Below are positions 1 to 5,253 of a DNA stretch of 7,442 nucleotides, in pieces. This DNA comes from an uncultured Clostridia bacterium (GTDB lineage Bacteria; Bacillota_A; Clostridia; Christensenellales; Aristaeellaceae), in contig CAMJTZ010000091.1 of NCBI GenBank assembly GCA_946408865.1, positions 1 to 7,442 of the forward strand. Direction: 5' to 3'. The notes under the pieces are model-generated. The model was not told where the DNA came from. It saw only the letters and a program-made list of their open reading frames with translations, and made no database searches. Numbering within the stretch: position 1 is the stretch's first letter; the number at the start of each line of letters is the position of its first letter. The position numbers and the translations under genes are program-made.

Positions 1-499
1 CCTTGTCCGTCATCTTCTGGATCTCTTCCTCGGCGTCCTTCTGGTCGTCCTCGGTAATCTCGCTGTTTTTCTTCAGCTTCTTGATCTGCTCGATCGCGTC
101 GCGGCGGATGGCACGGATCGCCACTTTGGTGTCCTCCGCGCCCTTGGAGGCCACCTTGGTCAGATCCCGGCGGCGTTCCTCGTTCAGTTCCGGAAACACC
201 AGACGGATAATCTTTCCGTCGTTGGAGGGATTCAGTCCCAGGTCACTCTTCTGGATGGCCTTTTCCACCTGGGGAATCATCTTTGCTTCCCACGGAGCAA
301 TCACCAGCAGCCGCGGTTCAGGCGACGAAATGTTGCCGATCTGCGGAATGGGTGTGGGCGTTCCGTAGTAGTCCACCATAATCCGGTCCAGCAGCTGCGG
401 ATTGGCGCGGCCGGCCCGCAGGCCCATCATATCCCGTTCGTATACGGCGCAGGATTTCTGCATCTTTTCTTTCGCGGTATTCATAACATCGTCAATCAT
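1..499 (-). CDS. frr: Ribosome recycling factor, 3' end cut by window edge
   Basis: Ribosome recycling factor acts in the cytoplasm with EF-G to split post-termination ribosomes so that subunits can be reused. The reverse strand reads 166 codons from ATG at 499 without a stop and leaves the window. RRF proteins are about 185 residues, so roughly 19 C-terminal residues are missing. Family marks are visible in order: the RAGRA segment (residues 28-32), the YYGTPTPI stretch (44-51), LNPSNDGKIIR (89-99), PELNEERRRDL (103-113) and the arginine-rich AIRAIRRDA helix (127-135). An AGGAGG ribosome binding site at 508-513, 8 nt before the ATG, fixes the start. The gene begins its transcript here behind its own promoter and is not directly preceded by pyrH, its usual upstream partner. 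Identity is very secure. Confidence 0.97.
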   Translation of the reverse strand, partial: MIDDVMNTAKEKMQKSCAVYERDMMGLRAGRANPQLLDRIMVDYYGTPTPIPQIGNISSPEPRLLVIAPWEAKMIPQVEKAIQKSDLGLNPSNDGKIIRLVFPELNEERRRDLTKVASKGAEDTKVAIRAIRRDAIEQIKKLKKNSEITEDDQKDAEEEIQKMTDK

Positions 500-507
500 C
501 AGAGTTC

Positions 508-513
508 CCTCCT
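508..513 (-). promoter_or_regulatory. Ribosome binding site of frr
   Basis: A perfect AGGAGG on the minus strand lies 8 nt before the frr ATG (497-499). It decides the start over the in-frame ATG five codons further in. Confidence 0.85.
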
Positions 514-559
514 CACAGATGGATTCATTCTTTCGTTTCCTTGCGGATTGTCTGCGCCT

Positions 560-588
560 ATTATACCGGTTTTGGCTCTTCTTGACAA
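560..588 (-). promoter_or_regulatory. Sigma70/sigmaA-type promoter of frr
   Basis: On the minus strand, TTGTCA (583-588) is followed after exactly 17 bp by a perfect TATAAT (560-565). The -35 box matches TTGACA at 5 of 6 bases. Transcription would begin near 553, giving a leader of about 54 nt that carries the frr ribosome binding site. This is the best promoter in the window. It indicates that frr, and whatever follows it beyond the left edge, can be transcribed independently of a pyrH-containing operon. Confidence 0.85.
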
Positions 589-618
589 GCTTATCGCCCG
601 GCGGAAACAAAGAGATTC

Positions 619-647
619 TTTCCATTCCCTTCCGGCCGTGTTACAAT
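619..647 (+). promoter_or_regulatory. Extended -10 promoter of the TraX-family gene
   Basis: TGTTACAAT (639-647) is an extended -10 element (TG, one base, TACAAT). TTTCCA (619-624) lies 17 bp upstream of the hexamer and matches the -35 consensus at 4 of 6 bases. The start point would fall near 654, giving a leader of about 33 nt. The promoter diverges from that of frr; the two -10 boxes are about 75 bp apart, so the units could influence each other through supercoiling or a shared regulator. The call rests on the sequence match alone. Confidence 0.6.
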
Positions 648-673
648 GCTGATCACAGGATTCTTTGCCCGAT

Positions 674-679
674 AAGGAG
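674..679 (+). promoter_or_regulatory. Ribosome binding site that fixes the TraX-family start
   Basis: AAGGAG lies 7 nt before the ATG at 687. The reading frame stays open back to 402, but that part overlaps frr and its promoter. This site, together with protein similarity beginning near here, shows that 687 is the real start. Confidence 0.8.
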
Positions 680-686
680 TCTGCCA

Positions 687-1559
687 ATGAAGATTGTCCG
701 CCTGGAGGAATATGCTCCCCCTGCGTCCCCGCTGCCCGCGGGAAATCTGGCAACCGGCTGGCTGAAGCTGATTGCCCTGGGTTTCATGTTTATTGATCAT
801 GCCGGCAAGGTGCTGTTTAATAACCTGTATGAGATGCGTCTCGTCGGGCGCATCGCTTTTCCCATCTATATCTGGTGCATGATCGTCGGCTTCAGCCGCA
901 CCCGCAGCGTTCCGAAGTATCTCATCCGGATCCTGCTGGTCGGTTTCCTTTCCCAGCCGCTCTACGCCCTTGCTCTCAATACGCAGGGCCGTCTCGGCGT
1001 CCTGATCCATGAGTTCTTTTCCCCGCTCGCCGGCGGTTTTACCTTCGAAGGCCTTCGGGATGTCCTCTATGCCGTTTTCCTGCAGAAGCCGAATATTTTC
1101 CTGACGCTCTTCCTTGGGCTCTGCGCCCTCTGGGGCATCCGGGAGAAAAAGTACTGGAGCCATCTCTGGGCCCCCGCAGCCGCGATGATCCTGGCCACCG
1201 TTCTCCGCGCGGATTACGGCTGGAAAGGAATCCTTCTGTTTATCCTGATGTACGCAGCCCGGGGGTCCCGTCCGGGCATCGCGGCGGTCATGGTGGCCTT
1301 TTTCCTTTTCTGGGGCACCGGCTATGAGGTCACCTCTTCCCTCTTCGGTATAAAGTTCTCCGTCAGCAGTCTGCCGGACTGGCTTTCCGGTCCGCTCAAA
1401 TCCTTCCTGCGCCTGGAGACCTACGCCCTCCTGTCCCTGCCGTTCATTCTCATCCGTTTCCCTTCGGATATCCGGATGAACAAAGTTGTCAGCTACGCTC
1501 TCTATCCGGGCCACCTGCTGCTCCTCATGATCCTGAAGGTCCTGGCCTTTGGCTGGTAA
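687..1559 (+). CDS. TraX-family integral membrane protein
   Basis: This 290-residue polytopic membrane protein resembles the TraX family, named for the F-plasmid protein that N-acetylates pilin; chromosomal Bacillota members are mostly uncharacterised and presumed acyltransferases. Family-like features are GWLKLIALGFMFIDHAG (24-40) with the Asp-His pair at 37-38, RLVGRIAFPIYIW (51-63), the R-T-R/YLIR segment (71-81), ADYGWKGILL (175-184) and a C-terminal YPGHLLLL (273-280). About eight hydrophobic segments are visible, near 25-45, 56-70, 78-98, 137-151, 160-173, 181-191, 197-213 and 246-257, plus a last one near 269-289. The length is somewhat above the F-plasmid protein. It has its own divergent promoter and no conjugation genes nearby, so a role in acetylating a cell-surface protein or polymer is more likely than pilin modification. 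Family assignment is by recognised motifs; the substrate is unknown. Confidence 0.85.
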   Translation: MKIVRLEEYAPPASPLPAGNLATGWLKLIALGFMFIDHAGKVLFNNLYEMRLVGRIAFPIYIWCMIVGFSRTRSVPKYLIRILLVGFLSQPLYALALNTQGRLGVLIHEFFSPLAGGFTFEGLRDVLYAVFLQKPNIFLTLFLGLCALWGIREKKYWSHLWAPAAAMILATVLRADYGWKGILLFILMYAARGSRPGIAAVMVAFFLFWGTGYEVTSSLFGIKFSVSSLPDWLSGPLKSFLRLETYALLSLPFILIRFPSDIRMNKVVSYALYPGHLLLLMILKVLAFGW

Positions 1560-1714
1560 CCTGTCCTGCCCGGTCACGCTTCTTTCTCATGCACCTGCCT
1601 TCTCTTTCCTTCGGCGAAAAACCTGTGTGAAAACCACAATATAATGCTTTTCCCCTGCCATATATGATATAATCGCTGTGAATCATCTGCAGACGGAAGG
1701 AATGAATCTCCGCA
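1560..1714. other. Intergenic region between the TraX-family gene and the two-gene unit
   Basis: This 155-bp stretch is pyrimidine-rich at first and AT-rich from about 1630. No convincing terminator hairpin follows the TraX-family stop, so some read-through into the next unit is possible. The AT-rich half carries two TATAAT hexamers (1640-1645 and 1668-1673), the second in a stronger promoter context. No RNA gene or repeat was seen. Confidence 0.6.
1645..1673 (+). promoter_or_regulatory. Extended -10 promoter for the two-gene membrane unit
   Basis: TGATATAAT (1665-1673) is a perfect extended -10 element. The hexamer 17 bp upstream (TGCTTT, 1645-1650) is a poor -35 box, which extended -10 promoters tolerate. 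A second perfect TATAAT at 1640-1645 could serve as an alternative, but has no good -35 box. The start would be near 1680, about 35 nt before the ATG at 1715. Confidence 0.6.
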
Positions 1715-2263
1715 ATGAAGGAAAGGAAATACAAGGAAGACTGGGTGAATGAAACCCGCTTTGATGAGAAAACGGGAAAAGAAAAACGCATCCCGGTATA
1801 CCGCGGGGACTGGTTCCGTCTTTCCGCGCGTCAGTCAAAGCGCGCCCTGATCCTGGAGGCCCTTGTCCCCTGGTTCATTTTCGCCGTCCTGCTTATTTTG
1901 TATTTTAAACTGAACTTTCCGGGAGCCACGGTCCTGTATGTTTTCCTGCCCGCGGCCCTGAGCCTTTTTCCCCTTCTTTACTGGATTCTGGGCATCGCCG
2001 CCCTCTTCCGCACGGAGGAAAAAATGACCCGCCTGCAGAAGGAGAACGGCATCGGCCGTGTCCTCCGTTCTGCCGCCGGCTGTGCCATTTTTTCGCTTGC
2101 CGCATTGATTGGAAACATTGTTTTCCTCTTTGCGGGTTTCCAGGCTGACAGGGAATGGCCCGGATCACTGATGCTTCTGCTGGCCTTCCTGACCGCCTGC
2201 GTCACCGTCTCCCGTTTCCGTGGCAAAAACAGACTTACTGTCCGTGAGGAGGCTTCTGCATGA
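1715..2263 (+). CDS. Four-helix membrane protein of unknown function
   Basis: I do not recognise a family for this 182-residue protein. A polar, charged N-terminal part (residues 1-44) includes FDEKTGKEKRIPVYRGDWF (16-34). Four likely membrane helices follow: about 45-65, 71-97, 118-141 and 149-167. A basic, amphipathic linker of about 20 residues (99-117) joins the second and third helices, and the tail is charged. The positive-inside rule would put the N terminus, linker and C terminus in the cytoplasm. The putative ribosome binding site (GGAAGGAA, 1695-1702) is 12 nt from the ATG, rather far; an in-frame GTG at residue 11, behind AAGGAAG, is a possible alternative start. The stop overlaps the next start as ATGA, so the two are very likely translated together. 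It may anchor or partner the downstream extracytoplasmic protein (inference). Confidence 0.8.
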   Translation: MKERKYKEDWVNETRFDEKTGKEKRIPVYRGDWFRLSARQSKRALILEALVPWFIFAVLLILYFKLNFPGATVLYVFLPAALSLFPLLYWILGIAALFRTEEKMTRLQKENGIGRVLRSAAGCAIFSLAALIGNIVFLFAGFQADREWPGSLMLLLAFLTACVTVSRFRGKNRLTVREEASA

Positions 2264-2760
2264 AAGTCTTCAAAGCTCTGCTCATCTTAACCCTCGTCCT
2301 GCTTCTTGTCGGTATTGCGTTTCTGATCTTTTCCATTCATTCGCGTCTCACCACCTCTGAATATCAGTTCCAGGTAGATGCCGTCCTGTCTGCCGCATTG
2401 GTGCAAAACCAGGGCGAGCCTCTTACAGAACCTGATAAAGCTGTCATCGCTGAATATGAAGGGCGGCAGGTGGCGGTAGCCCCGGGAAATTATACGTCGC
2501 TTTCATTTTATCTCCGGAAGGATGCCGCCATGCCCCTGTTCCTGAATGTTGACCGGGAAAAAGCCCTGAAAATCACCGTTTGCAATGAGGCGGTCTTTTA
2601 CGCTGTTCCCGGAAATGACAGCGGCGATCTTGTCCTGGTTCGTCTGGAAACAGGCGGAAAGGTTTTCCAGATGCGGACGGACGGCGGCAATCAGTGGCCC
2701 AGCTTACTGGCTGTCTGTACAGAAGGAACCTACCATGACAAAAACATCCCGCTGGATTAA
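2260..2760 (+). CDS. N-terminally anchored extracytoplasmic protein of unknown function
   Basis: This 166-residue protein begins with a short basic start (MKVFK) and one long hydrophobic segment (about 5-27). No lipobox cysteine or obvious signal peptidase site follows, so it is probably a membrane-anchored protein with its C-terminal ~135 residues outside the cell. That domain looks beta-rich, with alternating hydrophobic stretches such as VAVAPGNYTSLSFYL (71-85), LKITV (103-107) and DLVLVRLE (123-130). It has two cysteines (108 and 153) that could pair. An AGGAGG at 2247-2252, 7 nt before the ATG, and the 4-nt overlap with the upstream gene support the start and translational coupling. The unit ends at the terminator hairpin just downstream. 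No family is recognised; only a cell-envelope location is suggested. Confidence 0.8.
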   Translation: MKVFKALLILTLVLLLVGIAFLIFSIHSRLTTSEYQFQVDAVLSAALVQNQGEPLTEPDKAVIAEYEGRQVAVAPGNYTSLSFYLRKDAAMPLFLNVDREKALKITVCNEAVFYAVPGNDSGDLVLVRLETGGKVFQMRTDGGNQWPSLLAVCTEGTYHDKNIPLD

Positions 2761-2778
2761 CCGCCGGATCTGCAAAAA

Positions 2779-2803
2779 ACGGCATTGCACGAAGCAATGC
2801 CGT
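2779..2803. terminator. Bidirectional intrinsic terminator
   Basis: ACGGCATTGC (2779-2788) pairs perfectly with GCAATGCCGT (2794-2803) around a 5-nt loop. On the plus strand CTTTT follows (2804-2808); on the minus strand the adenines at 2774-2778 give a T-run directly after the stem. It lies 18 nt past the plus-strand stop at 2760 and 20 nt past the minus-strand stop at 2824, between two convergent units, so it should end transcription from both sides. The minus-strand T-run is longer, and termination of the opp operon may be the stronger activity. Confidence 0.9.
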
Positions 2804-2823
2804 CTTTTAATTTCCTGATGAAT

Positions 2824-3096
2824 TCACCGGAACCATACATGCTGGCAGAAAAGGACAAACAGCACCAGCCCGGCGCACAGGATCCCGACCACCAGGAGCG
2901 CCGCCTTCAGGGCACCCCAGGTATAATACCGGGATTCCTGTTTTGTCAGCACTTCCTCCCGGTCCTCCGGTTTTTCCCGGTCCTTCCGCCTGGAAATACG
3001 CTTCCCGGGGGAATACCAGGGCATCCCCTCCACATTCATATTCGCGATCGTGCGCCCGTCATCCCATTCCGGCTGTTCAGGCTTCTTCTTTGTCAT
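2824..3096 (-). CDS. Small tail-anchored membrane protein coupled to oppF
   Basis: This 90-residue protein has a hydrophilic cytoplasmic part and one C-terminal membrane helix (about 62-83), with a short CQHVWFR end. The N-terminal half contains WDDGRTIANMNVEGMPWYSPGK (11-32), which reads like a conserved motif, followed by a highly charged stretch (33-55). The start is taken at 3096 because GGAG lies a few bases upstream and MTKKK is a natural beginning; the longer reading from 3153 would overlap oppF by 77 nt. The chosen start overlaps the oppF stop by 20 nt, and the terminator follows directly, so it is the last gene of the operon and probably translationally coupled. No function is known to me; a small accessory subunit or an unrelated passenger are both possible. 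Confidence 0.75.
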   Translation of the reverse strand: MTKKKPEQPEWDDGRTIANMNVEGMPWYSPGKRISRRKDREKPEDREEVLTKQESRYYTWGALKAALLVVGILCAGLVLFVLFCQHVWFR

Positions 3097-4087
3097 ATCC
3101 GCTCTCCGCATCGTACTTGTGGCAGGCAACCGTATGCCCGTTGCCCATGTCAATCACCTTGGGCACTGCCTGGCTGCACACACCGCGGCATTCCCTGCAG
3201 CGGGTATGGAATTTGCATCCGGACGGCGGATTGGCCGGGGATGGAATGTTCCCTTCCAGGATAATCCGGTTCATCTTTACGGTCGGATCCGGTACCGGAA
3301 TCGCGCTGAACAGCGCCTTGGTGTACGGATGCAGAGGATTGGCGAAAATCTCCTTCTTGTCCGCGTACTCCACCATGTTTCCAAGATACATCACGCCCAC
3401 CGTATCCGATATGTGCTGTACCACGGACAGGTCGTGGCTGATAAAGAGGTACGTCAGATTGAATTCCTTCTGCAGGTCTTCCAGCAGGTTGATGATCTGC
3501 GCCTGGATGGATACGTCCAGCGCGGATACGGGTTCGTCACAGACGATAAAGTCCGGATTCAGTGCGATCGCCCGCGCGATGCAGATCCGCTGCCGCTGTC
3601 CGCCCGAGAATTCATGCGGATACCGGTCCTTCTGGTAGTCAAACAGACCGCAGCTTTTCATGATCCTGGATACATAGGCATCCAGTTCGTTGTCGGGAAC
3701 CAGGTGATGCTCCCTTACAGCCTCGCCGATAATCTCGCCCACCGGAAGCCGGGGGGAAAGGCTGGCATAGGGATCCTGGAAAATGATCTGAATCTTCGGT
3801 CTGAATGCGCGCAGTTCCCTGCCGGACAGTTCATCCAGGCGTACATTCCCGTTGAATATAACTTCACCGCTGGTTTTCGGTGTCAGGTTCAGCAGCGTTT
3901 TCCCCACGGTGGTTTTTCCGCAGCCGGATTCACCGACCAGCCCCATCGTGGTGCCCCGCTTCAGGGTAAAGGAAACATTCTCAACGGCATGCACATGCCC
4001 GACAACGCGGCTGAAGAGCCCGGCTTTGATGGGGAAATATTTGCACAGATTGCGAACTTCCAGAACGTTCGTGCCGGTCTCGCTCAT
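3077..4087 (-). CDS. oppF: Oligopeptide/dipeptide ABC transporter ATPase, OppF/DppF type
   Basis: One of two ATPases that power peptide import through the OppBC channel, on the cytoplasmic face of the membrane. In 336 residues all ABC motifs are intact: Walker A GESGCGKT (52-59), Q-loop glutamine 104, signature FSGGQRQR (160-167), Walker B FIVCDE (180-185, catalytic Glu 185), D-loop SALD (188-191) and H-loop His 218. The C-terminal oligopeptide-transporter tail (about 240-336) contains HPYT (253-256) and cysteines 291, 297, 300, 304 and 322; this cysteine pattern holds an iron-sulfur cluster in some characterised relatives. GKTT after Walker A and FSGGQRQR favour OppF over OppD. The ATG overlaps the oppD stop (ATGA), with a GAGGTGG ribosome binding site inside oppD. 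Oligopeptide versus dipeptide specificity cannot be told from the ATPase. Confidence 0.95.
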   Translation of the reverse strand: MSETGTNVLEVRNLCKYFPIKAGLFSRVVGHVHAVENVSFTLKRGTTMGLVGESGCGKTTVGKTLLNLTPKTSGEVIFNGNVRLDELSGRELRAFRPKIQIIFQDPYASLSPRLPVGEIIGEAVREHHLVPDNELDAYVSRIMKSCGLFDYQKDRYPHEFSGGQRQRICIARAIALNPDFIVCDEPVSALDVSIQAQIINLLEDLQKEFNLTYLFISHDLSVVQHISDTVGVMYLGNMVEYADKKEIFANPLHPYTKALFSAIPVPDPTVKMNRIILEGNIPSPANPPSGCKFHTRCRECRGVCSQAVPKVIDMGNGHTVACHKYDAESGYDKEEA

Positions 4088-5235
4088 TCGTTGCCACCTC
4101 GATTCTGATCGTCAAAATACCGCCAGCAGCTGACAATATGCGTGTCGCTTACATGGATTTCCGGAGGATATTTTCCGCTGCATCTTTCGACACACTTCTC
4201 GCACCGGTCCCGGAAATAGCAGTAGTCAGGCATATTGACAGGGTTCGGAACAGACCCCGGAATGGAATAGAGGCGGTCCACCGTTTTGTTAATCACAGGT
4301 TTGGATTCCATCAGGCCGATCGTGTACGGATGGCGGGGATCCAGGAATACTTCATGCGCCAGGCCTTTTTCAACAATCCGTCCGGCGTACATAACCACCA
4401 CGTAATCTGCCATCTCCGCGATCACGCCCAGATCGTGCGTAATCAGCATGATGGAAGCGTTGATTTCTCCCTTCAGTTTCCGCAGCAGTTCCAGAATCTG
4501 CGCCTGGATGGTCACGTCCAGCGCCGTCGTGGGTTCATCCGCAATGATCAGTCTGGGATTGCATACCAGTGCCATGGCAATCACGATGCGCTGCCGCATA
4601 CCGCCGGACAGCTCGTGCGGATACCGGTTGTAAATTCCTTCCGCGTCCGGAATGCCGACCATTTTGATCGCTTCAACGGAGCGGGCTTTTACTTCTTCAT
4701 CACTCAGTTCGTGATTGTGCAGCTTGATAATTTCGTCCAGCTGGAAACCGATCCTGAATACCGGGTTCAGACTGGTCATGGGCTCCTGGAAGATCATGGA
4801 GACCACATTCCCGCGGATCTTTTCCATCGCACGGATCGGCATTTTGGTTACGTCATAGGCTTTGTCGCCCAGGTTCAGCCGGATCTCGCCGGAAACGATC
4901 TGGCCTGTGGGCCGCTGCAGCAGCTGCATCAGGCTCAGGCTGGTCACGGATTTCCCGCAGCCGGATTCGCCGACGACGCCGACGGTTTTCCCTACCGGGA
5001 TATTGAAGCTGACACCGTCAACCGCCTTTACCGTGCCCACATCCGTGAAGAAGCAGGTGTGCAGGTCATCGAATTCAACGACGTTCCCGCTGTCGTGCAT
5101 TGTGGTCATGTATTCTGATTCCGGCACATGTTTCCGGCTCAGCTGCTTATCCAGTTTCCGCGTAATCTTCGCGTTTTCCTTGCTGATTCTCCGCGATTCA
5201 CGGGCGGAAATAAAGTTGGAATTTTTTCTGGCCAT
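4084..5235 (-). CDS. oppD: Oligopeptide/dipeptide ABC transporter ATPase, OppD/DppD type, with N-terminal extension
   Basis: The partner ATPase of OppF. In 383 residues it has Walker A GESGCGKS (89-96), Q-loop Gln 150, signature LSGGMRQR (209-216), Walker B LIIADE (229-234, catalytic Glu 234), D-loop TALD (237-240) and H-loop His 267. The C-terminal tail has HPYT (302-305), GSVPNP (327-332) and cysteines 339, 345, 348, 352 and 370, matching the cysteine-rich tail of OppD/OppF. The ABC domain starts only near residue 52. The first ~50 residues are an extra, strongly basic segment (12 Lys/Arg against 3 acidic in residues 1-36), likely helical, which ordinary OppD lacks. The start at 5235 is supported by GGAGG 9 nt upstream; Met 43 and Met 46 lack such a site. 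It follows oppC by 18 nt and overlaps oppF by 4 nt. Confidence 0.95.
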   Translation of the reverse strand: MARKNSNFISARESRRISKENAKITRKLDKQLSRKHVPESEYMTTMHDSGNVVEFDDLHTCFFTDVGTVKAVDGVSFNIPVGKTVGVVGESGCGKSVTSLSLMQLLQRPTGQIVSGEIRLNLGDKAYDVTKMPIRAMEKIRGNVVSMIFQEPMTSLNPVFRIGFQLDEIIKLHNHELSDEEVKARSVEAIKMVGIPDAEGIYNRYPHELSGGMRQRIVIAMALVCNPRLIIADEPTTALDVTIQAQILELLRKLKGEINASIMLITHDLGVIAEMADYVVVMYAGRIVEKGLAHEVFLDPRHPYTIGLMESKPVINKTVDRLYSIPGSVPNPVNMPDYCYFRDRCEKCVERCSGKYPPEIHVSDTHIVSCWRYFDDQNRGGNE

Positions 5236-5244
5236 CTTTTTTCC

Positions 5245-5249
5245 CCTCC
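5245..5249 (-). promoter_or_regulatory. Ribosome binding site that supports the extended oppD start
   Basis: GGAGG, within GGGAGGGG (5243-5250), lies 9 nt before the ATG at 5235, in the 18-nt gap after oppC. It argues that the basic N-terminal extension of OppD is really translated, since the internal methionines at residues 43 and 46 have only weak upstream purines. Confidence 0.75.
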
Positions 5250-5253
5250 CGTC

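Noticed and set aside
582..610. Perfect TTGACA on the plus strand as -35 box for the TraX-family gene
   Set aside because: No acceptable -10 box follows at 16-18 bp (AAACAA at 605-610). The hexamer is better explained as the reverse of the frr -35 box.
402..686. Upstream extension of the TraX-family reading frame
   Set aside because: It overlaps frr and the divergent promoters; AAGGAG before 687 and the family-like sequence show the real start.
591..1577. Minus-strand open frame of 328 codons opposite the TraX-family gene
   Set aside because: Its product is a charged, low-complexity sequence with no recognisable domain, while the plus strand encodes a clear polytopic family member with a ribosome binding site.
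1702..1752. Sixteen-codon open frame (MNLRNEGKEIQGRLGE) overlapping the start of the 1715 gene
   Set aside because: The purine-rich site abuts its ATG, too close for good initiation, and nothing suggests an attenuator. It is probably chance.
3050..5118. Long plus-strand open frames opposite oppF and oppD (3050-4108 and 4138-5118)
   Set aside because: They lie antisense to two ATPases with every ABC motif intact, have His/Arg/Gln-rich low-quality protein sequence, and lack ribosome binding sites. They are by-products of GC-rich codon use.
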